From Ditylenchus dipsaci (lineage: Eukaryota > Nematoda > Chromadorea > Rhabditida > Anguinidae): a stretch of 64,000 nucleotides of DNA. The notes under the pieces are model-generated. The model did no database searches. It saw nothing but the letters and a program-made list of their open reading frames with translations, and was not told where the DNA came from. Position 1 is the first letter of the stretch. Each line of letters starts with the position of its first letter. Where the stretch lies: contig SADC01001365.1 of NCBI GenBank assembly GCA_004194705.1, positions 124,001 to 188,000 on the forward strand. Reading direction: 5' to 3'. Below, piece after piece: positions 10,580 through 20,014 of the stretch. Both the position numbers and the translations under genes were made by a program.

Positions 10580-10730
10580 TGTCCCCGAAGGAGGCGCGGG
10601 GGGGGGGGGGCTTGAGAGTTAGAGATGCGCGCACTCACTTACCTTAGACATGATTCCGAGCAAGACTCTTAATAAAAAATGCATAAAGAGAATCTTTTTG
10701 CCCAGCTTCAGTGACCAAAACGGGTAGAAT
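10580..10730. repeat. Partial copy of the hairpin core repeat
   Basis: Matches the right half of the 1313-1545 core: a GAGGCGCGGGG run, GAGAGTTAGAGATGCGCGCA, then CTCACTTACCTTAGACATGA. The left half is absent. Confidence 0.7.
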
Positions 10731-10846
10731 ACCTTAATACAAGGTAATTTGCCTTGGTCCCCCAAGGCAAAAAGCCAAAAAATTTTTTCAAAAATACCAT
10801 TTTTTGTGTGGAAAAATGTTAGAAAATAACTTTTTCATCGTTTTAA

Positions 10847-11082
10847 AGGAGCATACCAGCGCGTTACACTGCAATTAAGGCGTGGACCAGCAATTTCTTT
10901 TTCTCATGACTATTTTCTATAAGCATTCTACCTGATTCGACGACAGTTTTCTGCATACTTTTTAAAAGTATGATAAGGTCAAAAACATCATATTTGACAT
11001 GAAACGAGTGAAAACAAGCACAAATTTCAAAAACTTGCTGGTCCCCGCCTTAATTTGCGGTGTAAGGCGCCGGTATGTCCCT
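10847..11082. mobile_element. piggyBac-like MITE (236 bp)
   Basis: TTAA at 10843-10846 and 11083-11086. Ends are AGGAGCATACCAGCGCG and, in reverse, CGCCGGTATGTCCCT. The arms share GGACCAGCAA/TTGCTGGTCC. No coding content. Confidence 0.75.
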
Positions 11083-11278
11083 TTAAGCATATAAAAATTA
11101 CTTAGGAGTCGTTCAAACACTATTTTTAAATAAGTGAAAAAACCGGCAAAACCTCATCATTCATTGCTTTTATAACTTTATGGATGTTGTCGAGCAGACG
11201 AGTCACATAATATAATGAATTTATGTTGAGATCCACCTATAAATAACAGGTTTCCTTTTTCAAAAAAAAAGTTCAATA

Positions 11279-12175
11279 CCGTATTTCCTATAATAGAAGC
11301 CCTCCCCAAAAGTGGTGCTCTTGAAAATTATTCTTCGCCTTTTTTCGTTCGTTTTTTTTGCCACAGGAAAGCTCTAAGTTTGCTCTTGCGATTTAAAAAG
11401 AAATCAGGCTCTGTTATAAATGTTAAAAATTTAAAAGTTAAAATTTATCGGTTTGGCAGAATCGGATTGCTAACTTAAAATAGATTTTTCTCGTGTTAAA
11501 AAAAATTTCTGTCTGGCACGATCGTAGTACGTTCACTCAGCTTTCTCATGCACATCACAGTTATTCCAAATGTGCAGTTCTCATCGAGAAAGTGGACGAT
11601 TTAGGAAAAAAAAATTCCCAGGTATTTTAAGGGGGTTTGGCCTGCAACTCAGTCATGATCATTCTTAAACCCTGCGCTGATGGTCTTGTTGAATAGCCAA
11701 GAGACTGAAGATCATTTTGACACAAAACTTGTAAATAAAACATGAAAAAATGGGGTAAAAAATAGGGTATGCACCCAGGCGGATTTGAACCTATGAACTA
11801 GACAATGCGTATATAAAAGTACGTCCTCCCTTTAAATTAGGGAAATTGAATTCGAAGCAGACTTTTTAGACAAGAAGTATCCATAAAAATTATAACAAAC
11901 AATCTTATGAATATTTAGTGCATAAAATTGAGCATATTTTTGTCAATGGTATTAAAAAATGAAAAATAATTTTGAATTTTCATTAAAACAGAACTCCAAG
12001 CCCGATGTGGTTATTTGACGTGTTTGACACGCCGTGAGCAGGGAATATGGGCTTCACTTTGGTATATAACATGCATTAGGCTCAAAACCGAAAAGTTGGC
12101 CAAAAAGGCGAAGAATAATTTTCAAGAGTACCATAGAAGCCCTTTTGGGGAGGGCTTCTATTAGAGAAAATACGG
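11279..12175. mobile_element. Tigger-like element, 897 bp
   Basis: TA at 11277-11278 and 12176-12177. Left terminus CCGTATTTCCTATAATAGAA; the right is its near reverse complement. The first 60 bp and last 60 bp pair (GGTGCTCTTGAAAATTATTC opposite GAATAATTTTCAAGAGTACC). The interior contains a reverse-oriented tRNA-like repeat (11690-11860) and no transposase. Confidence 0.8.
11690..11860 (-). repeat. SINE-like repeat with tRNA-type B box
   Basis: On the minus strand it reads TATACGCATTGTCTAG, then AGGTTCAAATCCGCC (close to the pol III B box GGTTCGANTCC), then TTTACAAGTTTTGTGTCAAA. The same order occurs at 15545-15720 and 20670-20830. It has no A box I can support. Confidence 0.5.
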
Positions 12176-12320
12176 TAAGTTACCCGAACATGAAGTTTTT
12201 TAAGGTTTGGACGTGAAGAGAAAATGAAAATAATTAATTCAATCCACTCAGCTGTCGGAAATCTCGGTGGTTCGATCTCAGTACAGTCCCTTGTAGAGAA
12301 AACCATTTCCAGGTTTTGAG

Positions 12321-12698
12321 TAGGGTTGGCCTCCCCCCCCCCGCTTTTTGGGGTGCGGGGGGAGATTAGACTAAAAAAAATTGCGGGGGAGAAGCGGGGG
12401 GAGGTGGCCAATTTTTTTTGCGGGGGGGGGGGGGGGGGGAGGAGCGGGGGAGAGGAAGCTGTGAGCGGGGGCAGTGGCGGGGGGTGCCTGATTAATTTAC
12501 AAGCCTCGGGACTGAAAATTTTTGAAACAGCAGTCTAGAATGAATCTGAAGGCTTTTGAAACACTTCTGAAGTCAAAGCTACGATATTGCCACTCCTCTG
12601 GTTCGATAAATCTTGACCCTTCTCGGCTGCCGTTCTGAAAATGACCTCATCCGAGAGTTTTTTTCGACTGGGATTTTTTGGGAGGGAGGCCAACCCTA
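12321..12698. mobile_element. hAT-like MITE with G-rich arm
   Basis: Perfect 8 bp target duplication GTTTTGAG at 12313-12320 and 12699-12706. Termini are TAGGGTTGGCCTCCC and the reverse complement. The 12340-12485 part is a G-run-rich stretch (GCGGGGG units). The same TAGGGTTG ends occur at 13982 and 49135. Confidence 0.8.
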
Positions 12699-12835
12699 GT
12701 TTTGAGTGTTAGTAGCATTGACTCTGAAACGAAAAAAACTGATCACGAGGGGTCTTATGCGAAATGGCGCATTTTTTAAAAGATCGCATTTTCTATTTAA
12801 AATCTAAATTTTTTGAAAAGACCGGACCTTTTGAG

Positions 12836-13344
12836 GGCAGGAGCAGCCTGTGTCAAATCACATTGTGCCACCGCAAATTGTGCCAAATTTAAATTGTGCC
12901 AATTCAAATTGTGCTACAGTCGAACCTCTCTATAGTGTACACTCTCCATAGTGTACACCTCTCTATAGTGTACACCCTTGGGTGTACACTATAGAGAGGT
13001 TCGACTGTAGTGTACACTCTCCATAGTGTACACCTCTCTATAGTGTACACCTGGGCTCGGTCCCTTGGGTGTACACTATAGAGAGGTTCGACTGTACCGC
13101 AAATTGTGCCGCCGCAAATTGTGCCAAAACCAAATTGTGCCATCGCAAATTTTGCCGCGGTTTTGATACATTTCACTGTAAAATCATCGAATTTTTATTC
13201 TTTTTATTTTTATTCTGGTACAGTTTGATTTTAGGCACAATGTGCGGTGGCACAATTTGAGTTTGGCACAATTCAAAGTGGGCACAGTGTAATTTGGCAC
13301 AATTTGCGGTGGCACAATATTATTTGACACAGGCTGCTCCTGCC
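12836..13344. mobile_element. 509 bp TIR element with 9 bp duplication (MULE-like)
   Basis: Target duplication CCTTTTGAG at 12827-12835 and 13345-13353 is perfect. Ends are GGCAGGAGCAGCCTGTGTCA and its reverse complement. The interior is built of imperfect CAAATTGTGCC units. A 9 bp duplication suits MULE-type transposition. No gene: the frame at 12904-13176 is a translation of the nested repeat. Confidence 0.8.
12917..13094. mobile_element. Nested TA-flanked MITE (CAGTCGAACCTC ends)
   Basis: TA before 12917 and after 13094. Ends CAGTCGAACCTCTCTATAGT and its complement, with an internal repetition of the CTATAGTGTACAC unit. Ends match those at 22061-22247. Tc1/mariner-type target choice. Confidence 0.7.
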
Positions 13345-13981
13345 CCTTTTGAGTACTTTTCGATGGTTACGCGACATTTGCGCACGACACTTTCGCACCA
13401 AAAAATTATTTTCTGGTAGAAAGGTATATGACCCTCGGAACCATTCCCTGTAGTCCTGAGTTATCCTTGATATATCTGATTAACCCGCTTTCAATAGTTC
13501 AGACCCATTGAGGATCCATTTCCATTTTTTGCCTTGGTCTCTCCTGTTGTTTTTTATTGAAAAAATGCATTGGTCCCCTTGTTGTTTGGTAAAAGGACAA
13601 CTGACGACCATTCTAACTGCCGACCCCAGGGCTGTAAATTTTTTATTTTGACATCCTACATCCACATCCGGCCAAAAAATTTTTTGACATCCACATCCGA
13701 CATCCGACCCAAAATTTTTTGACCTCCAACATCCACATCCGACATCCGGCCTAAAAAAGTTTGACATCCACATCCATCCGGATGTCAATTTTTTTTTGAC
13801 ATCCAAATGACATCCGGATGTCAAAATTTTTGACATCCGGATTTCCAAGTGATATCTGGATGTTTACATCCACCTCCGGCTGGATGTGGATGTCAAAAAT
13901 TTGCTGATATTCACTTTTAATTAATAGTATGGGTACAATGGCCTAATTCGGCAAGAGATATAAAGAAGATACGGTCACAAT

Positions 13982-14510
13982 TAGGGTTGGGGAACGGTCA
14001 TATGACTGGTCATATGACCGGTCATATGACGTCATATGACCGGAAAATGACCGACAAAATGACCGCTCATAGAAGAATTGGTCATTTATTCCTATTTTTC
14101 CTGAAAAGAATATTTTTATTTTTCTGCTTCTGCAATTTTTTTCGACTGTGTTTTGTTAGTGTTTTTGTTGTTTTCGATCGCGGATGTCTCGTCTCAAGCA
14201 AATTTAAGCACGATTTGAATGGTTTGAGTCACAAAATCTTATGGTCTGTTTCAGGATGACGGTCGACACAGCCTCCCAAGTGACGTCAAACAAGCCGGTC
14301 AGAGATGAAAATCCAGTTGTAACTCCAGAAAATGTAGAAAGCAATGAAGAAAATGATGATTTTGATGTGTTTATGAACGAATTTGAGGGAAATGTTATGT
14401 TATATGAATAAAAGTTTATGATAAAGTAAAATTCGGGAATGACCAAATATGACCGAAAATGACCGGTCATATGACCGATTTCAGAAATGACCGGTCATTA
14501 GGCAACCCTA
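13982..14510 (+). mobile_element. Nested hAT-like element with GGTCATATGACC ends
   Basis: Perfect 8 bp duplication GTCACAAT at 13974-13981 and 14511-14518. Termini TAGGGTTG / GCAACCCTA, followed inward by several ATGACCGGTCATATGACC palindromes. The interior has a short spliced-looking coding exon (14256-14411). hAT-like by target length and ends. Confidence 0.8.
14256..14411 (+). CDS. Short ORF inside hAT-like element
   Basis: Opens at ATG 14256 directly behind a polypyrimidine-AG acceptor (TGTTTCAG) and ends at TAA 14409-14411, which overlaps an AATAAA polyadenylation-type signal. The 51 residues are acidic near the end (NEENDDFDVFMNEFEG). No family recognised. It may be the last exon of a lost transposon gene. 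Confidence 0.35.
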   Translation: MTVDTASQVTSNKPVRDENPVVTPENVESNEENDDFDVFMNEFEGNVMLYE

Positions 14511-14543
14511 GTCACAATACATGCGCACAACGATTGTAAAGTT

Positions 14544-14987
14544 TTATTTCGACGTCAAACCAAGACACTTAGGTGAAGCAAATAAAACATTCATCAGATA
14601 ATCCCAGGAGCACTTTCCTTTGAAGGAACTCCTCAAACGAGCAGCCCTTGATACCAACAGAGTTAATCGACAAACGGGAGAAACCTCGCTTTGGAGCTTG
14701 GTTATATTGAAAATATTAGAATTCACCGGCATAGTAGAGGTTGCGACTAATTGAGTGAAAATTTTTAGCGGGCGACTCTTCGTTTTGACGACGGGAAATT
14801 CGAGGGGGTTATCCAACTGCGTTTTTGCCATCATCATCGCCTTTTCCTCAATTTTAGTTAGGAATTCTTTGGGGGTGAATGGGCTATTGTAAATTGTAGA
14901 TTTGGAATTAAAGGAATAGGACCAACGATGAGACGGAAAGAAGAAAAGAAAATCTTTCTGAGTTTTGCGGGATTTTAGATTATTCAT
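14544..14987 (-). CDS. Hypothetical ORF inside the 13628-15421 element
   Basis: A 147-residue open frame from ATG 14987 to a stop at 14544-14546, begins MNNLKSRKTQKDF. Its composition is ordinary and not repeat-like, unlike the arms around it. A lysine-rich middle (FLTKIEEKAMMMAKTQ) and a basic end are visible, but I recognise no motif. It could be a captured host fragment or an element protein; low confidence that it is expressed. Confidence 0.3.
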   Translation of the reverse strand: MNNLKSRKTQKDFLFFFPSHRWSYSFNSKSTIYNSPFTPKEFLTKIEEKAMMMAKTQLDNPLEFPVVKTKSRPLKIFTQLVATSTMPVNSNIFNITKLQSEVSPVCRLTLLVSRAARLRSSFKGKCSWDYLMNVLFASPKCLGLTSK

Positions 14988-15430
14988 TTTTGCGGATTTT
15001 GGCCTATGGTTTTTTTCGAAACAACAAAGAAGAAGATTTAGAACAAGGAAACAAGTATCTCTCAACCACAGACTCAAAAAATCTGTAAAAGCATATTGAC
15101 ATCCGCCATGAAAACATCCAAAAAAACATCTGGAAATCCGCTGACATCCGCCATGAAACATCCGAAAAACATCCGGCAAAACATCCGGACATTTGCTGAC
15201 ATTCGCCATGAAAACATCCGAAAAAACATCCGGACATCCGCTCACATCCGATCTAAAAATTTTGACATCCAACATCCACATCCGGCCAAAAATTTTTTGA
15301 CATCCACATCCGACATCAGACCAAAATTTTTTGACATCCGACATCCACATCCGCCGGATGTGGATGTTTCGGATGTACACATCCACATCCGGATGTATCT
15401 TCCGGATGTTTTTACAGCCCTGCCGACCCC

Positions 15431-16775
15431 CAACTGCCGACCAATTATCAAATTCTGACCAAAAGACGATTTTTTCAGTCGTAGACAGGACTGAAAAAAA
15501 AAATTAATGGACAGAATCGGTTTTTTGTAACAAATTAATCCAAACTAAAGGGGTATGTGGATACTTTGTGGGAACATTCATATACGCATCGCCTAGGTCA
15601 CAGGTTCGAATCCCACTGGGTGCACAACATATTTTTTTAACTTTTTTTCCACATCTTATTCACAAATTTGGTATCAAAATGATCCTCAGGCTCCTATTAA
15701 TTTGAGAAGATCATTAAAGCAGGGTTAAACAGCTACTGCAGTTGAGTTGCAGTCAGAGCCTGTCTAAAACCTGCTTTTTGTCTAGAATCTATGATTTTGG
15801 ATTTTTCTTTGATTGGTCTGATTGATATTTGCTGAATTTTTTCTCTGCAAATCACATTTCTATAGGCTCTTTGGGATAACATACAGAGAAAAAGTATACT
15901 TGAGTTAGCATAAAAGTTAAAAAAAACATCCAACGATGTGCAACTCCATGCCATCCTACCCTTCAAAAATACTCATTTTCGCCTTATTAAACTATCGAAA
16001 TATACTTCTTTTTTTTAAAGTAATTTTTCTGTGAAAATATTTGTATCAGATTTCTTATGAAATTCTGACTCTGGAAAGTCACTAACCCCTTTTTTAGAAG
16101 TCATTAAAATACATAAAAAGTCAATAAAAAAGACAGGAAGACAGAAAATTAACTTAGTTTTGTTAACTGTGATCTATCACGCAAACTAAGTTTGCGTACG
16201 AATTCAAAGTTTTATACATTTTGTAACTTAGGTGAAACCTTAGGCGCAGGGTAGGCCAGTGCCCTTTAGAACGAGCTCAAACGTGTTTCTCGGACTACAA
16301 AATGTTTTACAAAGAAATGCTGCGTAGTCGTTTAAGTTACTTTGTGCCCTTTTTCGAATTCTCACGTTCTTTGAATTTTCGTTTGTCTTGCAGTTCGTAA
16401 TACATTTTTTAGTCCCGGCTAGCTTACGCTGGCCTACCCTGAGCCTGAGGCCTAAGACTAAGTTAAAAAAATTCGAAAAAGCATGCATCAAAAGCGCGAA
16501 TTTAAAAAAGGGCACAGAGTAACTCAAATGCCCCAGGGTTCTCAGATCTCCTTTTTTGAGTGAGCGCCTTATAAATTTCTAATATTTCAAAGAAAACTTG
16601 ACTATGTTTTACTCTCATTTTGTAAAGCGACTCAGGGAGGTCAATGTAGTATCTAAAATTCATTTTTAGCAAGAAAAGCAAACGCTAACTTTGAAGCCGC
16701 CCATTCAAATAAGAAGATCGGGGAACCCTGCCCTATGCCCAAAGAAATGTTTCACATATTTGCCTTTTTGACCTA
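15431..16775. other. Repeat-derived, no gene
   Basis: Contains the SINE-like unit 15545-15720 and a diverged repeat 16140-16530 in which GCGCAGGGTAGGCCAG (16250) pairs with CTGGCCTACCCTGAGC (about 16430). The latter word also occurs at 23085-23105. Everything else is AT-rich and unassigned. Confidence 0.45.
15545..15720 (+). repeat. SINE-like repeat with tRNA-type B box
   Basis: Reads ATATACGCATCGCCTAGGTC, then ACAGGTTCGAATCCCAC, which contains an exact pol III B box, then GGGTGCA and a tail with TGGTATCAAAATGATC. Aligns in order with 11690-11860 (reverse) and 20670-20830. A functional tRNA is unlikely because no cloverleaf 5' half is visible. Confidence 0.55.
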
Positions 16776-17782
16776 ACGGGTGGTCCAAAAGTTCTGTTAC
16801 AAACTTTGAGGCCAATTATTTTAAACTTTTTTAAAGCAATATTTTTCACACGTTATACCATCTTGTAGCCCTGACTCTCCTCTACAAAATGAGGTATCAC
16901 ACATACACTTTATTCATCAAAATGGCCACCATTTGCTTCAATACATTTCTTGAGACGTTTTGGAAAGTTGTCAATGGCTTTTTGAATCATTTCTTGTGGA
17001 ATCTCGTCCCATTCTTTCACCAGAGAGGCCTTCAAAGCTTCGATCGACTTGTGTGGCTTAGAGCAGGCTTTTGACTGGAGGTACGGCCATACAAAGTAAT
17101 CCATGACATTGAGATCCGGAGAGTTGGGCGGCCAATCACCTTTGATAGCTGCATTGTCGCCCTAATGGGAGTCAACCTTGATGAAGTCTTGATGAATTTT
17201 CGTGCCTCAAGGAGTGAAAGTTGATGGACCCTCATATCGCGAAATGCTTGAAGATGAAGTTTTCCCATGGGCCGAGGAGAAAATGAAAGAAGAGTGGACT
17301 TTCCAACAAGACGGAGCTCCTTCACATCGGGCTGTGGAAACCCAGAACTGGATCGAGGAACACTTCCCCGACTTCATCAAGGTTGACTCCCATTAGGGCG
17401 ACAATGCAGCTATCAAAGGTGATTGGCCGCCCAACTCTCCGGATCTCAATGTCATGGATTACTTTGTATGGCCGTACCTCCAGTCAAAAGCCTGCTCTAA
17501 GCCACACAAGTCGATCGAAGCTTTGAAGGCCTCTCTGGTGAAAGAATGGGACGAGATTCCACAAGAAATGATTCAAAAAGCCATTGACAACTTTCCAAAA
17601 CGTCTCAAGAAATGTATTGAAGCAAATGGTGGCCATTTTGATGAATAAAGTGTATGTGTGATACCTCATTTTGTAAAGGAGAGTCAGGGCTACAAGATGG
17701 TATAACGTGTGAAAAATATTGCTTTAAAAAAGTTTAAAAAAATTGGCCTCAAAGTTTGTAACAGAACTTTTGGACCACCCGT
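16776..17782. mobile_element. Mariner-derived palindromic element
   Basis: Flanked by TA (16774-16775, 17783-17784) with termini ACGGGTGGTCCAAAAGTTCT and its complement. About 420 bp arms (16776-17195 and 17365-17782) are inverted copies of the transposase 3' half; only 17196-17364 is single-copy. This is an inverted duplication of a mariner end, not a normal 20-30 bp TIR element. Confidence 0.85.
17196..17648 (+). pseudogene. Tc1/mariner transposase C-terminal remnant
   Basis: The frame contains WTFQQDGAPSHRA (second catalytic Asp region), then NSPDLNVMDYFVWPYLQ (third catalytic Asp region, SPDLN), and ends GGHFDE at 17648. An in-frame TAG at about 17394-17396 splits it into two open frames. 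The N-terminal helix-turn-helix and first catalytic Asp are missing, so it cannot act as a transposase. The same coding text occurs inverted at 16910-17104. Confidence 0.8.
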
Positions 17783-17870
17783 TAAAAGGATATGCCAACG
17801 TCAGTTAAATAAATGTATAAAACCTAACATTTGTACACAAACGCCTACGCAGCATCGAAAAAGGGTATAG

Positions 17871-18025
17871 TGGCAGCCAGACATTTTCTATTATAGTGGA
17901 ATTTATCGCGCGACATTTTCTATTATTTTTCGGTGAAATTCGGTTAAATTCGCTCGAATTTCACCGAAAAATAATAGAAAATGTCGCGCGACAAATTCTA
18001 AGATAGTAGAAAATGTCTGGCTGCC
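17871..18025. mobile_element. 155 bp palindromic MITE, copy 1
   Basis: 8 bp duplication GGGTATAG at 17863-17870 and 18026-18033. The whole element is a near-perfect hairpin beginning TGGCAGCCAGACATTTTCTA with a central TTCGGTGAAATTCGG. A second copy of identical length is at 21009-21163 with a different duplication. Confidence 0.85.
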
Positions 18026-18079
18026 GGGTATAGTACCTTTTGAGCATTTGCCTATTCTCACCCAAAAAACCCTTTCTTG

Positions 18080-18170
18080 ACAGAATCTGTTAATTGGTCG
18101 GCAGTTGTGGGTCGACAGTTGGGATGGTCGGCAGTTGGGGATCGGCAGTTGGAATGGTCGGCAGTTGACA
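18080..18170. repeat. Short tandem GGTCGGCAGTTGG array
   Basis: Five to six imperfect units of TGGTCGGCAGTTGGGA. Interpreted as the right terminus of the outer element beginning near 13602. 18171-18408 is unassigned. Confidence 0.55.
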
Positions 18171-18408
18171 CTCGTTATGTTGTTTTGAAGGTGATCATGT
18201 TAACTACAATCATCATGACCACTATAATTACCACCTCTATATAGTATTTATCATGTGTAAGTGATGCTTTTTTCATTTCAGAGGATGAAAATGAGACATG
18301 GACGGCAAATCACTTTGACGCTGATTTCATTTTGACGCTGATTTAACCCTGTTCCCCAGGATGTCAGCTTTCGTTTAAACAAAAAGGCCTAAAAAAGTGA
18401 ATTCTAAT

Positions 18409-20006
18409 AAGAGACGGAAACGAGACGCGGTCCCGCACGGGACCCGTCCCGCACGATTTTCGATTTTAAAGAAATTTTTTGTTACAAAATAGAACGTTTT
18501 TTCCGTTTAACTATTGATTGTTTTTAGATGAGTGCAATATGGAAAATCGGACTCTTCACAAAGTTGTCGGCAACTAAAGCGAAGTCTGGTGCCTGCGAGC
18601 GAACAATTCAGATGACCGATCGAAGTACGAAAGGGCTCTTTACACATGCCACGACTCACGAAGAATTTGTAAATAAGCTCAAGGAAGTCGAAGAGAACCG
18701 AGTTACGCAAAAGAACTCGATGGATCTTATTGTCAAGATTGTTCCACGAGGTTTGTGACAATTTATTTTTTCGAAGCGTTTCTTATTGTGGTTCTTTACT
18801 CTAGGTCAGCTCTCATCGTTGGACAAGAAAGTAGTACACCTCATCGCCTGTGAAAATCTTACATTTGCAATTATTGTAGCTCCAATCTTCAAACTAATAC
18901 TGGATGTATCAGATCGTGAATCATTAAAAGGTTGCATTTTTTAAGCGCATTTTTTCGTAAACGACATTAGGCCGAAGGTTAAGGTCGCCATCATTATTCG
19001 GATCGGGTCATGCCACGGATGAATGGAATGCTGAACTCAAGGATGAGAGAGTTCATCAATGTCTGCCCAGCACTCTCGTTCACGTCTGATATTTGGTCGG
19101 GTCCTACAGAGTCGTTCATCAGGTTATTGATATTAATTTGGCCGCTTTATTTGTTCACATACTTTTGTTTAGTCTCACTGTACATGCAATCAGCAAAGAA
19201 TGGAAGCGTCTTAAATTTATCCTCTGCGTTCAACTGTTTTCGGGAAGCCATAATTTTAAGACAATCGGCGAGATGGTAGAAGAAATGCTTCGAAAGTGGG
19301 AGGTTTCGTTCGAAATGACTTATGTTTTTGTTCGGGACGAATGTAGCTATATGAAAAAGGTCGAATTTAATTGATAGCAGATTATGGTTTCCTGTATGTT
19401 TCAGGTTATTTTTAGGCGTTCGAAACTGAAGATTACTTTCATGCTGAATTTGGTGCGCATAAGCTTAATCTAGTCGTAAACGAAGCCGTCTTCGAAGAGA
19501 AAGACATTTCTGCAATTCTGAAGCGCTGTCGTAGTTTGGTGGAGCACTTCAAACATAGCAATCTGGCATGTGATCGACTGAAGAAGGAGTAACAACAACT
19601 CGAACTTCATCTTCATTCTCTAAAACAGGCTCGGTTCTCTTTAGGCAAATGAGATGAATTATCCAAATATGAGCCAGCTTGCGTGTCAATTTCTCTCTCC
19701 TACTGCTACCAGCCGACCGAGTGAGCAAGTATTTTCCGTGGCCAGAGATGTGTATGACTACAGAAGAAGCAACTTGAACCCAGAAAACGCCGAAATGTTG
19801 ATTTTTCTGAACGAAGCTCTTCCTATCCTTAATTATTGTTATTAATTTGCTCGTTGGAAGTTGTATATGGGTGGATTAAAAAAATCCCACACGTAAGGTG
19901 CGGGATCACGCCCGAAAATTTTTGAAACGCCGCAATCCGGTCCCGCAAAAATTTCGGCCGAAAATCCCGTCCCGGTATCCCGTCCGCACGTCTTTTTTCA
20001 TCTCTG
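18409..20006 (+). mobile_element. hAT-family transposon, 1.6 kb, degraded
   Basis: Target duplication ATTCTAAT (18401-18408) versus ATCCTAAT (20007-20014), one mismatch. Ends AAGAGACGGAAACGAGACG and, in reverse, CAGAGATGAAAAAAGACG. Sub-terminal CCCGCACGGGACCCG and GGTGCGGGATCACGCCCG motifs are inverted relatives. The coding region 18528-19845 is hAT transposase. Confidence 0.8.
18528..19845 (+). pseudogene. hAT transposase, broken into several frames
   Basis: Segments in order: an N-terminal BED-zinc-finger-like piece (SAIWKIGLFTKLSATKAKSG, then ACERT, H..TH), a middle piece (VVHLIACENLTFAI), then FTSDIWSG, followed by FGAHKLNLVVNEA, and the hAT C-terminal dimerisation region [20 protein letters not shown] then [11 protein letters not shown]. 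The second BED cysteine is replaced (ACER where C..C is expected). The pieces lie in different frames, separated by stops or possible short introns with GT..AG (about 18752-18803, 18930-18970, 19380-19415). No continuous frame spans the domain, so it is probably dead. Confidence 0.8.
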
Positions 20007-20014
20007 ATCCTAAT

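Larger units (their letters stand above)
11130..12760 (-). pseudogene. Gene-family copy 2 (partial, interrupted by transposons)
   Basis: Minus-strand segments match copy 1: DNIHKVIKAMNDEVLP at about 11140-11200 and PTAEWIELIIFIFSSRPNL at about 12185-12265, with matching DNA on both sides. Only the 3' exons of the gene are present. The Tigger-like element 11279-12175 and the hAT-like MITE 12321-12698 are inserted between and beside the exons. Copy 1 lacks both, showing their empty sites. The family is unrecognised; see copy 1. Confidence 0.5.
13628..15421. mobile_element. 1.79 kb TIR element with ACATCCGGATGT-rich arms
   Basis: Target duplication GCCGACCCC at 13619-13627 and 15422-15430 (9 bp, perfect). 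Ends are AGGGCTGTAAA and TTTACAGCCCT. Sub-terminal arms, 13650-13900 and 15085-15410, are simple-sequence-like series of GACATCCACATCCGG. Inside lie a nested hAT-like element (13982-14510) and a minus-strand frame (14544-14987). The arms explain the predicted repetitive proteins at 13480-13848 and 15004-15458. Confidence 0.75.
13602..18167. repeat. Outer element with CGGCAGTTG termini, heavily nested
   Basis: Left terminal units CAACTG.CGACC at 13602-13627 and 15431-15445 (separated by the insertion 13628-15421) face GGTCGGCAGTTG units at 18090-18167. The bases just inside also pair (AATTATCAAATTCTG versus CAGAATCTGTTAATT). It resembles the element at 35542-37111, whose ends are CAACTGTCGAC units. 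I could not find its target duplication, so the outer limits are tentative. Confidence 0.45.

Noticed and set aside
12904..13260. Predicted repetitive protein (YSVHPR.. VYTIERCTLWR)
   Set aside because: It is the translation of CTATAGTGTACAC units of a nested MITE. The opposite strand has similar frames.
15545..15660. A tRNA gene
   Set aside because: Only the T-arm/B-box part fits; no acceptor or D-arm pairing could be drawn. Treated as SINE-like.
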